A program made the translations under genes and the position numbers. From a virus, in IMG/VR virus record IMGVR_UViG_3300046796_000084, positions 1 through 41,092 of that record: DNA of 41,092 bases; one strand, given 5' to 3'. Of this stretch, positions 1 to 7,075 are shown piece after piece. How positions within the stretch are numbered: the first letter of the stretch is position 1; each line of letters opens with the position of its first letter. Under the pieces are notes generated by a model. The model had not been told where the DNA came from. It saw only the letters and a list, made by a program, of their open reading frames with translations, and searched no databases.

Positions 1-339
1 AACGTGCGTACCGAGGCATACTGGCGCTTCCGTGAAGCGCTCGACCCATCGCAGCCACAAGGCTCCAACATCATATTGCCCATCGATCCCGAACTGGTGT
101 CCGACCTTTGTGCGCCGCGTTACGAGGTGACGTCCAGAGGCATCCGGCTGGAGAGCAAGGAGGATGTGTGCAAGCGCCTCAATCGATCTCCCGATCGGGG
201 GGATGCCGTAGTCATGGCGTGGTGGGACGGTTACAAGGTGGAACAGCTTGCTGGCGGGGAGTGGAAGAACGTCAAAGGCGGTAGAATGACGCCACAAGTG
301 ATAATGGGCCGGGGGGCACTCGCACGGAGGCACAGATGA
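1..339 (+). CDS. terL: Terminase large subunit, C-terminal fragment
   Basis: This is the last 112 residues of a terminase large subunit; the reading frame is open through base 1, so the ATPase domain and most of the nuclease domain lie outside the window. The stretch YWRFREALDP, then LPIDPELVSDLCAPRYEVTS, RGIRLESKEDVCKRL and GDAVVMAWW is the characteristic end of phage TerL proteins (the end of the RNase H-like nuclease domain). TerL cuts concatemeric DNA and powers its packaging through the portal, which is encoded three genes downstream. A GTG at base 4 is not a real start, because the conserved sequence clearly continues upstream. The stop overlaps the next start as ATGA. The family assignment is from recognised conserved sequence and is confident. 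Confidence 0.9.
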   Translation, partial: NVRTEAYWRFREALDPSQPQGSNIILPIDPELVSDLCAPRYEVTSRGIRLESKEDVCKRLNRSPDRGDAVVMAWWDGYKVEQLAGGEWKNVKGGRMTPQVIMGRGALARRHR

Positions 340-815
340 TAACGTACCAAAGCGAGGCGTTTGAAAGTGTGCTGGATGAGATGAGTCCTATGCTGGAAGC
401 TCACTGGAGGGAACTGACGCACTCCCCGGGTACACCGCTGAACGTCAATTACGAACTGTATCGGAACGCTGACGCCAACGGCGGTTTGATGATCTTCACC
501 GCGCGGGATACTGAACAGAACGACAAGATGATCGGGTACTCGGCGGTCTTTATCCACCAAGGGGTGCATTGCGTGGACGAATGGCAAGCGACGCAGGACG
601 TGTTCTATGTCAGACCCGAGTATCGTGGAGGCATGGTCGGCACCCGGCTGATTCGACTCGCAGAGGAACACTTTGCAGTAATGGGGATACACTTGGTTTT
701 TAACCATACGAACCTGAAGGACATGAAGTTGGGTCACTTGCTGGAGTTCTTGGGGTATGAACCGATCTCAATAATTTATCAAAAAAGGATATCAAAATGC
801 CACCAGCAGTCGTAG
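336..815 (+). CDS. GNAT-like acetyltransferase family protein
   Basis: A 159-aa protein resembling the GNAT-fold proteins found between terL and portal in many podoviruses. Residues about 85-115 (DVFYVRPEYRGGMVGTRLI, then RLAEEHF) match GNAT motif A, with the R-G-G-x-V-G acetyl-CoA pyrophosphate loop. The later part (HLVFNHTN to LGHLLEFLGYEP) matches the usual C-terminal motif B region. The substrate is unknown; the position suggests a role in late gene expression or virion maturation, which is inference. The start at 336 has a GGAGG site and overlaps the terL stop. The 3' end runs 19 nt into the next gene, whose ATG at 797 has its own AAGGA site. Confidence 0.75.
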   Translation: MITYQSEAFESVLDEMSPMLEAHWRELTHSPGTPLNVNYELYRNADANGGLMIFTARDTEQNDKMIGYSAVFIHQGVHCVDEWQATQDVFYVRPEYRGGMVGTRLIRLAEEHFAVMGIHLVFNHTNLKDMKLGHLLEFLGYEPISIIYQKRISKCHQQS

Positions 816-1081
816 CAGCCGTCGCTGCCGCAGCGACCGGAGCCATAATCAGCAAGGCCATGTCCAAATCTCCAAGAGAACCAGCGGCGTTGCCAGAACC
901 CGCGGCTATTGAAGAACCCAAGCTTGAGCCAGTGAAGGCCGTCATGCCGACTATCGATACCAAGTCGGTCGAGGAGGCGCGCCGGAGATCGTTGCTGCGC
1001 CAAACACAACGACAAGGCCGGGAAAGCACGATCCTGACCGAGGGCAAGGGACCTTCCGATAGCTTGGGGGGAGGATACTAA
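797..1081 (+). CDS. Small head/tail-region protein with hydrophobic N terminus
   Basis: A 94-aa protein. Residues 1-22 are Ala/Val-rich and hydrophobic and could be a membrane-interacting or buried helix. The middle is Pro/Glu-rich. The C-terminal part, RRRSLLRQTQRQGRESTILT followed by a Gly-rich end, resembles a short motif (RRR...GR-STILT) seen in small structural-module proteins next to phage portals. No enzymatic motif is visible. It overlaps the end of the GNAT-like gene and is followed after 1 nt by the next gene, so the terL-to-portal genes are probably co-translated. The function is unknown; a minor virion or portal-associated role is only inferred from context. Confidence 0.6.
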   Translation: MPPAVVAAVAAAATGAIISKAMSKSPREPAALPEPAAIEEPKLEPVKAVMPTIDTKSVEEARRRSLLRQTQRQGRESTILTEGKGPSDSLGGGY

Positions 1082-1082
1082 G

Positions 1083-1469
1083 ATGGCAACGACACCGAAA
1101 AAACCGACGACGTTATTAAGCCCCAACGATCCGACCCTCGGCAGCACTTACGAGGCGGGGGTGGAACGCGCCCGGCGCGTAAATGCACAGAAGCTGTTTG
1201 AGGAAACAGGCGTGGAGCCAACAGACCCGAACGCCCCGACGCAAACTGAAGCGCCTGATCCTTACGAGGATGTTAAATTGCTGCAGGAGTTTGGTTTTAT
1301 CTCTAAAGATGCTGATCCTGCTCAAGTTCAGAAGGTACAGAACGATTACGGTGGGTTCACTTACGCGCCTATAGGTGGCTCTATCGTGGATTTTGATGAG
1401 GCGGGGTTACAAAGGCTGCGCGACCAACGGAAACCTAAGACTGCTCCGAGCACCTTATTAGGAGGATAG
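1083..1469 (+). CDS. Hypothetical protein upstream of portal
   Basis: A 128-aa, mostly hydrophilic protein of unknown function. It has a Thr/Pro-rich N terminus, an acidic middle (EAPDPYEDVKLLQEFGFI) and a basic C terminus ending in STLLGG. That ending is reminiscent of the STIL...GG end of the preceding small protein, although the two are otherwise not clearly alike. It begins 1 nt after the previous stop behind GGGGGAGG, and its stop is 1 nt before the portal ATG, so it belongs to the same translational unit. No membrane segment, signal peptide or catalytic motif is apparent. Confidence 0.6.
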   Translation: MATTPKKPTTLLSPNDPTLGSTYEAGVERARRVNAQKLFEETGVEPTDPNAPTQTEAPDPYEDVKLLQEFGFISKDADPAQVQKVQNDYGGFTYAPIGGSIVDFDEAGLQRLRDQRKPKTAPSTLLGG

Positions 1470-1470
1470 C

Positions 1471-3114
1471 ATGCAGGACACCATCGAATTCCACCTAAAG
1501 CAGGGGGGCAAGTTGTTCGACAGCAGATCATCCCTGCTCTCGTTGTGGCAAGAGATTGCCGACAACTTTTATCCCGAGCGCGCGGATTTCACGACGATCC
1601 GCAATGTGGGGCAGGAGTTCGCTGACCATCTGACGACCAGCTACCCCCTGCTTGCACGACGCGATCTCGGCAACGCGCTAGGCTCCATGTTGCGGCCTAC
1701 CAGCAAGGAGTGGTTCAGGCTGCGAACTTCACAGAATTGGGAGAACTTGGGAACGGAAGCCCGGGCATGGCTCGAATGGGCGTCAAGCGTTCAAAAAAGA
1801 GCGATGTACAACAGACGGGCGCAGTTTACACGCGCTACCAAAGAAGCCGACCATGACTTCGCCACCTTTGGCCAAGCCGTCATCCAGACATCGCTCAACA
1901 AAAACGCAGACGGCCTATTATATCGTTGCTGGCACCTGCGCGATGTGGCATGGCGCGAAAATGACGAGGGCATGGTCGATACCGTGTACCGGAAATGGAA
2001 GCCCACGGCGCGCGAACTCTCTGTCCTGTTCCCCGGCAAGGTACACCAAAGCGTCACAGACAAGCTTGAGAGCGATCCGTTCTGCGAGTTCAACGTGTGG
2101 CACTGCATCGTGCCGTCCGATTATATGCCCGATGGCAGACCCGCTCGTACGCCATTCAAGTCGTACTATATCGACGTGGATAACAAACATATCATGGAGC
2201 AGGTCGGCATCTTCACCATGGAGTACGTCATACCGCGCTGGCAAACCGTGTCCGGGTCACAGTACGCCTATTCCCCCTCCACGGTCGCAGCGCTGCCGGA
2301 CGCCCGGCTGATACAGGCGATGACGCGCGTCCTGCTTGAGGCCGGGGAGAAAGCTACCAATCCGCCGATGATCGCAGTGCAGGAAGCCCTGCGGTCAGAT
2401 ATAAGCATCTATGCTGGTGGCGTAACATGGGTCGATTCTGAGTATGACGAGCGCATGGGAGAGGTTTTGCGTCCGTTGACACAGGACACCCGGGGAATCC
2501 CTCTAGGGCGCGACATGGCGCGAGACACTCAGCAGATGATCGCGGAGTGTTTTTTCCTCAATAAGCTGTCCATGCCCCCATCCGAGCGTGAGATGACCGC
2601 ATACGAGGTTGGCCAGCGTGTGCAGGAATACATTCGTCAAGCGATGCCGCTGTTCGAGCCTATGGAAGCAGAGTACAACGCACCGATCTGCGAGAACACG
2701 TTTTCGCTCATGCTGCGCGCGGGGGCCTTTGGATCACCTATGGATATGCCGCGCGAACTTCAGGGCATGGGCTACGAGTTCGCCTTCGAATCACCGCTGC
2801 ACGACGCGACCGAGAGACAGAAAGGTCAACGCTTCCTTGAGGCCAAGAGCATGATGGCCGAGGCAGTTGCGATCGACCCATCGGCTTCCGCGATCATCGA
2901 CGTCAAGATCGCCTTCCGCGACGTGCTTCAAAGTATCGGGACGCCATCCAAGTGGATGCGTTCCGAGAATGATGTTGCTGCGATCGAGCAACAGCAGCAG
3001 CAGCAGCAACAAACTGCGCAATTACTTGACCAGATGCAGCAAGGCAGCGACATCGCCAAGACCATGGCTGAGGCACAGGCGCAGCAACCAACACAGGCAC
3101 AAGCCGTTGTGTGA
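1471..3114 (+). CDS. Portal (head-tail connector) protein, T7 gp8-like
   Basis: A 547-aa protein of the size and sequence type of podovirus head-tail connectors. The N-terminal part has the typical helical segment (SLWQEIADNFYPERADF), then LTTSYPLLARRDLGNALGSMLRP and W-x-x-R motifs, followed by the wing/stem region with TAYEVGQRVQEY, seen in T7-like portals. Twelve copies would form the DNA gate at the special vertex, contacting terminase during packaging and the adaptor protein (7886-8524) afterwards. The C terminus is unusual: a run of eight Gln (residues 507-514) precedes an Ala/Gln-rich tail, which may be a flexible barrel extension. The start has a GGAGG site 6 nt upstream. Confidence 0.9.
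   Translation: MQDTIEFHLKQGGKLFDSRSSLLSLWQEIADNFYPERADFTTIRNVGQEFADHLTTSYPLLARRDLGNALGSMLRPTSKEWFRLRTSQNWENLGTEARAWLEWASSVQKRAMYNRRAQFTRATKEADHDFATFGQAVIQTSLNKNADGLLYRCWHLRDVAWRENDEGMVDTVYRKWKPTARELSVLFPGKVHQSVTDKLESDPFCEFNVWHCIVPSDYMPDGRPARTPFKSYYIDVDNKHIMEQVGIFTMEYVIPRWQTVSGSQYAYSPSTVAALPDARLIQAMTRVLLEAGEKATNPPMIAVQEALRSDISIYAGGVTWVDSEYDERMGEVLRPLTQDTRGIPLGRDMARDTQQMIAECFFLNKLSMPPSEREMTAYEVGQRVQEYIRQAMPLFEPMEAEYNAPICENTFSLMLRAGAFGSPMDMPRELQGMGYEFAFESPLHDATERQKGQRFLEAKSMMAEAVAIDPSASAIIDVKIAFRDVLQSIGTPSKWMRSENDVAAIEQQQQQQQQTAQLLDQMQQGSDIAKTMAEAQAQQPTQAQAVV
2989..3012 (+). repeat. CAG/CAA trinucleotide repeat in portal gene
   Basis: Eight consecutive Gln codons, one CAA, five CAG and two CAA, encode the poly-Gln run near the portal C terminus. 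The pure (CAG)5 core could slip in replication while keeping the frame. It lies in the likely disordered tail. Confidence 0.85.
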
Positions 3115-3135
3115 TAACTAAAAGGAGCAGTAAAG

Positions 3136-3546
3136 ATGAATACAACAACAAAAACTTGCAATGACCATGAATTAGCTAACTACATCGGAACTAAGCTGAT
3201 AAAAGCCAAGGTACTGACCCGTGGAGAGTTTCACGATCTCGCGGGCACAACTTTGCCAGCGGGTGAAGACGGCGACGATGAAGGTTTTCTTGTCGTACAC
3301 ATAGGTTATGCCCCAAATCTTCCGGGGTATGAAGGCTATGTTAGCTGGCTGTCCAAAGCGCAGTTCGTGAAGGCTTACCATCGTACAGACGGCCTCAGTT
3401 TTGGCTTGGCTGTTGAAGCGGTACGCAAGGGCAAGAAGATCGCCCGTGCAGGATGGGCAGCTAGTAAACATTTGGCGTCGAATGACGCTGCATGGACTGT
3501 TACTAAAGCCGATATCCTTGCAGAAGATTGGAAGGTCGTAAGCTAA
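3136..3546 (+). CDS. Two-part protein ending in a shortened DUF2829 (Tad2-like) domain
   Basis: A 136-aa protein. Residues about 12-82 (YIGTKLIKAKVLTRGEF, DDEGFLVVH, GYVSWLSKAQFVKAYH) form a module that I recognise as commonly preceding DUF2829 in phage proteins. Residues about 86-136 resemble DUF2829, the family of the anti-Thoeris protein Tad2: LSFGLAVEAVRKGKKIARAGW at the start and DILAEDWKVV at the end. The middle of the domain, about 25-35 residues that include the usual PWLASQTD segment, is missing, so ligand binding may be altered or lost. It follows the portal gene with an AGGAG site. The family link is confident; the anti-defence role is inferred. Confidence 0.7.
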   Translation: MNTTTKTCNDHELANYIGTKLIKAKVLTRGEFHDLAGTTLPAGEDGDDEGFLVVHIGYAPNLPGYEGYVSWLSKAQFVKAYHRTDGLSFGLAVEAVRKGKKIARAGWAASKHLASNDAAWTVTKADILAEDWKVVS

Positions 3547-3547
3547 G

Positions 3548-3652
3548 GTGGAAGGTGCCCCAGACGGGGCGTTGATCAAGAGGGAGGTTCAAAAACTCTT
3601 TATCAACGGCGATAGAATCTCAGAGAAATCCATCACACATCTGGAGCAATAA
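3548..3652 (+). CDS. Possible 34-aa micro-ORF (weak)
   Basis: An open frame from GTG 3548 to TAA 3652 fills most of the gap between the first Tad2-like gene and the Bbp19-like gene. It would encode a charged 34-aa peptide ending KSITHLEQ. A GGGAGG lies inside it at about 3591, and a TTG at 3572 is another possible start. A GCCCC-AGAC-GGGGC hairpin sits at 3557-3570 without a following T-run. No homology is recognised, and the gap could equally be untranslated. Confidence 0.2.
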   Translation: MEGAPDGALIKREVQKLFINGDRISEKSITHLEQ

Positions 3653-3670
3653 TATTTTAGCACTATCTTT

Positions 3671-3955
3671 ATGGCCCCAAAGAAATTCGTAGAACCGCCA
3701 GCGTGTAACCCCGCCCCGTATGAGCTACCGGATATCTCAGCGCTACAAGCGCTGGCGGCAGGAGCGGCGGATTCTGAACAACAGAAGCGCGCGCTCGATT
3801 GGGTCATTACCCACGCCGCCGGGACCTACGATCTCGAGTATCGGAGCGACGCACGGGATCATGCTTTTGTCAGCGGTAGGCGCTTTGTGGGCCTACAAAT
3901 CGTGAAGATGTTGAAGTTAAATTTGATGAAATTCAAGGAGAACAAACAGTCATAA
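3671..3955 (+). CDS. Bbp19-like phage protein
   Basis: A 94-aa protein. The core of about 45 residues, RALDWVITHAAGTYDLEYR followed by DARDHAFVSGRRFVGLQIVKML, matches the family named after Bbp19 of Bordetella phage BPP-1: an aromatic/Asp-rich turn, then H-x-x-A-F-x-x-G-R-R leading into an amphipathic helix. The role is unknown; in relatives it lies in the head gene region, as here. The start has a poor ribosome site (GGAGC about 22 nt upstream). An in-frame stop at 3650 rules out a longer ATG start, so translation may be weak or coupled. Confidence 0.6.
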   Translation: MAPKKFVEPPACNPAPYELPDISALQALAAGAADSEQQKRALDWVITHAAGTYDLEYRSDARDHAFVSGRRFVGLQIVKMLKLNLMKFKENKQS

Positions 3956-4039
3956 ATGAACCATCTGGTAGATGTGGCCGACGGCTTTCGTAAAACCGGC
4001 CGTTGGGACTATAAGTGGTGCCGCCGGAGCGCCTTTTAA
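3956..4039 (+). CDS. Possible 27-aa micro-ORF (weak)
   Basis: ATG 3956 directly abuts the stop of the Bbp19-like gene and opens a 27-aa frame that is rich in aromatic and basic residues (WDYKWCRR near the end). The nearest AGGAG is about 17 nt upstream, so it would depend on translational coupling. Nothing similar is recognised. Confidence 0.2.
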   Translation: MNHLVDVADGFRKTGRWDYKWCRRSAF

Positions 4040-4074
4040 TCTACCAAATCCGGCATAAATTTAAGGAGATTAAA

Positions 4075-4263
4075 ATGCCTGAATTCAAACCGGGTACCGT
4101 CGTGAAACTCCCGTCTTCTGATCAGTTAATGACGGTGCAACAAGTACGAAAGCACTTCTTAGGTGATGAATGTAGAACGATCCAATGTATTTGGATAACC
4201 GAGGGGCTTCTCAGATCAGGCGAGTTTCCTGAGACTGTGTTGAAGGTCGTGGAATTGAACTGA
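4075..4263 (+). CDS. DUF2158 / YodC-like small protein
   Basis: A 62-aa protein whose pattern fits DUF2158 (YodC-like): F-x-x-G-x-V-V-K-L followed by MTVQQV, then IQCIWI and a final GEFPETVLKVV strand. These are small single-domain beta-rich proteins of unknown function found in bacteria and phages. The start at 4075 is preceded by AAGGAGATTAAA, which is decisive over an upstream in-frame ATG at 4015 that has no ribosome site. It lies between a Bbp19-like gene and a Tad2-like gene, in what looks like an accessory cluster inserted between portal and scaffold. Confidence 0.6.
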   Translation: MPEFKPGTVVKLPSSDQLMTVQQVRKHFLGDECRTIQCIWITEGLLRSGEFPETVLKVVELN

Positions 4264-4268
4264 AAAAC

Positions 4269-4370
4269 TTGGGCTACTTTCTGACCGGGATGTTTATCGG
4301 CACGACGATCGTGCTGGTGTGTAAAGCCGTAGAACTTTATTTTATTTTAAGACTGATTTATAACTACTAG
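4269..4370 (+). CDS. Possible tiny membrane protein
   Basis: A short frame open from 4233 to a TAG at 4370, with TTG 4269 or ATG 4290 as the start, encodes 33 or 26 residues. The product is strongly hydrophobic (YFLTGMFIGTTIVLV), then ends in KAVELYFILRLIYNY, which looks like a single transmembrane helix. The frame lies in the gap between the DUF2158 and second Tad2-like genes. The ribosome site is weak, so coupling from the DUF2158 stop at 4261-4263 would be needed. A holin-like or accessory membrane role is conceivable but has no support beyond hydrophobicity. Confidence 0.4.
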   Translation: MGYFLTGMFIGTTIVLVCKAVELYFILRLIYNY

Positions 4371-4381
4371 GAGCATTAAAA

Positions 4382-4630
4382 ATGAACAGAGATTTATCAT
4401 TTGGGGGCGCTATTGCCTCACTGCGTAAAGGGGACAAGGTCGCGCGTAAAGGATGGAATGGGAAGGGCTTGTGGCTTGAGTTACAACTGCCGGACGCCAA
4501 CAGTAAGATGACTTTGCCTTACATCTACATCAACTATCCGAGTGACGCGGTTAATACCCCCGGAGCGCGGGTTCCTTGGTTGGCCAGCCAAACAGACATG
4601 CTTACAGACGATTGGCACGTCGTAGCTTAA
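4382..4630 (+). CDS. DUF2829 protein, Tad2-like anti-Thoeris candidate
   Basis: An 82-aa full-length DUF2829 protein: LSFGGAIASLRKGDKVARKGW, then NGKGLWLELQL, a short loop with YIYINYP, and the hallmark PWLASQTDMLTDDWHVV at the C terminus. Tad2, a characterised member of this family, binds and sequesters the cyclic ADP-ribose-type signal (gcADPR) made by Thoeris ThsB, so that ThsA stays inactive. This copy keeps every segment I recognise as conserved and has the usual family length, so it is the best candidate of the three here for an active sponge. A TAGGAGC site lies 8 nt upstream. Family membership is confident; Thoeris inhibition is inference from the family. Confidence 0.8.
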   Translation: MNRDLSFGGAIASLRKGDKVARKGWNGKGLWLELQLPDANSKMTLPYIYINYPSDAVNTPGARVPWLASQTDMLTDDWHVVA

Positions 4631-4660
4631 ACCCGATTCCATAACAACTAGGAGCATTAA

Positions 4661-5584
4661 ATGCCAGACGAAAACGCAGCACCCGAAACGACGGGGGACC
4701 CTGCGGGAACAGCAGAAGCCACCGGAACCGAAACGACAACAGAAACGGGCACCACTACCTCAACAGAAACATCCGCAGCAGGAACGCCAACTACGACAGA
4801 AGCGCCCGTCTACGAGGATTGGGCAACCAAGCGCTCGAAGTACGCTAACGGCGACGCCAAGCTATTAGCCCGGCTATCTCGATACTCCTCCGAGAAGGAT
4901 GCGATGGATGCCCTTATCGCAGCGCAGAACCGGATATCGAGTGGGGAACTCATGTCCGCGCTGCCGGAGAACCCAACGCCGGAAGAACTTCAAAACTGGC
5001 GCGTGGAGAACGGGCTACCGGCGACGCCAAACGATTACGGCGTCAAGTTGCCGGACGGTACCGATCCGATAACGGCTGCGGACTTCTTCAAGACCGCGCA
5101 CGACATGAACATGACCCCGGCGCAGGTATCGAAGATGGTCGAGTGGCGTCAGGCGATTGATCAGAAGATGGCTGACGATCGCGCGGAGCAGGATCGTGCT
5201 TCGCAAAACGCGGGGGAGGAAGTTCTCCGAAAGGATTGGGGCAGCGAGTACAAGCTGAACATCAATCTGATAACCGGCTTGCTTGATACCGCTCCCGCTG
5301 GCGTCAAGGATCAAATCATGGGAGGCCGGTTGGCCGACGGCACCAAGATCGGGAACGATCCGGCCACGTTGCGCTGGCTGGCTTCCCTCTCGCGCGAAAT
5401 CAATCCGATGGCGACCGTGGTGCCCGGTTCCGGCGTAAATTCTGCGCAAGCGATCGAGAACGAACTGCAGAACATGCAGAAGATGATGGGCGATCCTACA
5501 TCGGAATACTGGAAGGGGCCAAAGGCCGAGGCGATGCAGCAGCGGTACCGCGATCTCCTCACGGTTCAGAAAAAAGTGGCATAA
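4661..5584 (+). CDS. Capsid scaffolding protein
   Basis: A 307-aa acidic protein directly upstream of the major capsid gene, as expected for a podovirus scaffold. Residues 1-50 are a low-complexity Thr/Glu/Ala tail. The remainder is helical and charged: YANGDAKLLARLSRYSSEKD, then ALIAAQNRISSGEL, the PENPTPEELQNWRVENGLP segment typical of phage capsid-assembly scaffolds, and a helical C terminus (ALQQR-type: AEAMQQRYRDLLTVQKKVA) that would bind the capsid. It would direct procapsid assembly and then leave. A TAGGAGC site sits 7 nt upstream, the same site sequence as for the preceding Tad2-like gene. Confidence 0.8.
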   Translation: MPDENAAPETTGDPAGTAEATGTETTTETGTTTSTETSAAGTPTTTEAPVYEDWATKRSKYANGDAKLLARLSRYSSEKDAMDALIAAQNRISSGELMSALPENPTPEELQNWRVENGLPATPNDYGVKLPDGTDPITAADFFKTAHDMNMTPAQVSKMVEWRQAIDQKMADDRAEQDRASQNAGEEVLRKDWGSEYKLNINLITGLLDTAPAGVKDQIMGGRLADGTKIGNDPATLRWLASLSREINPMATVVPGSGVNSAQAIENELQNMQKMMGDPTSEYWKGPKAEAMQQRYRDLLTVQKKVA

Positions 5585-5588
5585 GGTA

Positions 5589-5617
5589 TTGACAACCCTA
5601 GCTAGTCGGCGTACTTT
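5589..5617 (+). promoter_or_regulatory. Candidate sigma-70 promoter before capsid gene
   Basis: A perfect TTGACA at 5589-5594 is followed after 17 nt by TACTTT at 5612-5617, a weak -10. It lies just after the scaffold stop in the 174-nt gap before the major capsid gene and could boost capsid expression. The weak -10 makes this tentative. Confidence 0.35.
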
Positions 5618-5638
5618 CGCGGCACAACACCGACTAGC
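5601..5638 (+). repeat. 9-bp inverted repeat in capsid gene leader
   Basis: GCTAGTCGG at 5601-5609 and CCGACTAGC at 5630-5638 form a perfect 9-bp stem with a 20-nt loop. No T-run follows, so it is not a standard terminator. It overlaps the candidate promoter and could be an operator, an RNA-processing site or a stabiliser of the capsid mRNA. The rest of the gap, to 5758, shows only the AUGGAGGG ribosome site of the capsid gene. Confidence 0.55.
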
Positions 5639-5758
5639 AAGGCTCCATAGGTTTTGTTTGACTAATCCTCCCCGGAGGGCACCTAGTTAAGCAGGTCAGC
5701 GTGGATACCCCAAGCGAACGGATATGAAGCTATATCTTTAACTTATGGAGGGTAGACC

Positions 5759-6592
5759 ATGTCTGACCACGCATATCAAACGCAGTACCGACAAGAATTT
5801 ATCGCCGGGTTCGAGCAAAGGCAATCCTTAGTTCGCAACACCGTCACTACCGAGTCCGTCATAAAGGGTAATCAGGCCGTATTTCTGGTCGCTGACTCCG
5901 GCAACGCACAGGCTGTAACCCGTGGGTTGAATGGCCTGATCCCTGCTCGTTCCGATAACCTGAACCAGAACACCGCTACCTTGCTTGAATGGCACGATCT
6001 GGTACGTCGTACTCAGTTCAATATCTTCGCGTCCCAAGGCGATGGCCGCAGGATCATGCAAGAAACCACGATGGCCGTTATCAATCGTAAAGTCGATGAG
6101 GACATCATCAACGAGTTGGCTACCGCTACGCAAGACACCGGCGCGACACAAACAGGTAGCTTGGCGCTGGTCATGTACGCCCAAGCTGTCCTCGGTAATA
6201 ACGCTGTCCCTTTGGATGGCAATATCTCCGCGCTGATTACCCCCGCGTTCCATGCGTACTTGATGCAGACCAAGGAATTCGCAAGCGTGGATTATGTGAA
6301 CAACAAACCGTTCACGAACCAGTTGTTACAATACCGTTGGGCAGGGATCAACTTCATCGTTCACCCTAACCTTCCGGGCAAGGGCACCGCTGCGGAGAAG
6401 ACCTTCATGTATCACAAGAACGCCATCGGCCAAGCCATTAACACCGGCGGAATCGATACAGCGGTTGACTACGAGAAAGAGCACGACTACTCGTATGCGC
6501 GTAGCACCGTGTTCATGGGTTCCAAGCTGCTTCAGAACTCAGGCGTTGTACAGATGCTCCATGACGGTTCTGCCTTTAACCCTAACCTTTAA
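5759..6592 (+). CDS. Major capsid protein
   Basis: A 277-aa protein that forms the icosahedral shell. It matches the short podoviral capsid protein type (as in BPP-1-like phages) that begins with a helical MSDHAYQTQYRQEFIAGFEQRQS segment. That is followed by a beta-rich part with GLIPARSDN, LEWHDLVRRTQFNIFASQGD and the axial helix region MQETTMAVINRKVDEDIINEL. A C-terminal domain carries WAGINFIVHPNLPG and the ending FNPNL. It follows the scaffold gene and has a GGAGGG ribosome site. The 174-nt leader with promoter-like and hairpin sequences, and a terminator one gene downstream, suggest separately boosted expression. Confidence 0.85.
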   Translation: MSDHAYQTQYRQEFIAGFEQRQSLVRNTVTTESVIKGNQAVFLVADSGNAQAVTRGLNGLIPARSDNLNQNTATLLEWHDLVRRTQFNIFASQGDGRRIMQETTMAVINRKVDEDIINELATATQDTGATQTGSLALVMYAQAVLGNNAVPLDGNISALITPAFHAYLMQTKEFASVDYVNNKPFTNQLLQYRWAGINFIVHPNLPGKGTAAEKTFMYHKNAIGQAINTGGIDTAVDYEKEHDYSYARSTVFMGSKLLQNSGVVQMLHDGSAFNPNL

Positions 6593-6604
6593 GGAGAACA
6601 CGAC

Positions 6605-6991
6605 ATGACATACGCATTAGACAATCCACCAGCGCTTATCAGCTTCCCGATCGCAGGACCGGGTCGTATCTGGATTTATCGTTCCACCGATCCCGCTGCA
6701 ACCGTCGCCGGTGTTGATTACATCATCAACGGCCAGCAATTAGGCATGCAGGTCGGTGACATCGTGATCGTAACGGATACCGATACTGGAACGGCGATCA
6801 CGTTCCATAGAGTCGCGGTAGCTTCTACCACTACGAAAGGGGTCACTCTTTCCGCTGGTACTGCGATCGCCGCAGACGTGGCAGCGTCTCCTCCTGTTGG
6901 AGAGCAGCCCACCCCCGGAAACGAACTTCCAGAAGGGCCACCTCCTGTGATCGATAACACGCTTCCGCCAGAGGAACCTCCTGCCGAGTAA
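6605..6991 (+). CDS. Capsid-associated protein, possible cement or decoration protein
   Basis: A 128-aa protein directly after the capsid gene. Residues about 10-100 look like a small beta-sandwich (YIINGQQLGMQVGDIVIVTD, ITFHRVAVASTTTKGVTLSAG). The last 35 residues are Pro/Glu-rich and probably extended (NELPEGPPPV, NTLPPEEPP). Many podoviruses have a capsid-stabilising or head-fibre protein in this position, so a decoration role is plausible but is inference. The AAGGAG site is strong, and a terminator follows the stop, so it is likely made at capsid-like levels. Confidence 0.6.
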   Translation: MTYALDNPPALISFPIAGPGRIWIYRSTDPAATVAGVDYIINGQQLGMQVGDIVIVTDTDTGTAITFHRVAVASTTTKGVTLSAGTAIAADVAASPPVGEQPTPGNELPEGPPPVIDNTLPPEEPPAE

Positions 6992-7025
6992 CAACTGCTT
7001 TCTTGTCTGTCATGGTAGGATATTC

Positions 7026-7052
7026 GGGCGCTCTTAAAACAGCGCCCGTTTT
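7026..7052 (+). terminator. Rho-independent terminator after capsid genes
   Basis: A 7-bp stem GGGCGCT/AGCGCCC (7026-7032 with 7041-7047) around an 8-nt loop is followed by GTTTTC. It would end or attenuate transcription after the capsid and capsid-associated genes, separating them from the tail genes. Confidence 0.75.
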
Positions 7053-7075
7053 CATACAATTAGAGGAAGATGAAC

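Noticed and set aside
2903-3161. Cys- and Ser-rich open frames on the minus strand opposite the portal C terminus.
   Set aside because: They are mirror frames of the Gln-coding (CAG)n stretch with no ribosome site.
7070-7075. ATG 7070 as start of the 165-aa protein gene.
   Set aside because: The ribosome site is only 2 nt before it; ATG 7076 gives the normal 8-nt spacing.
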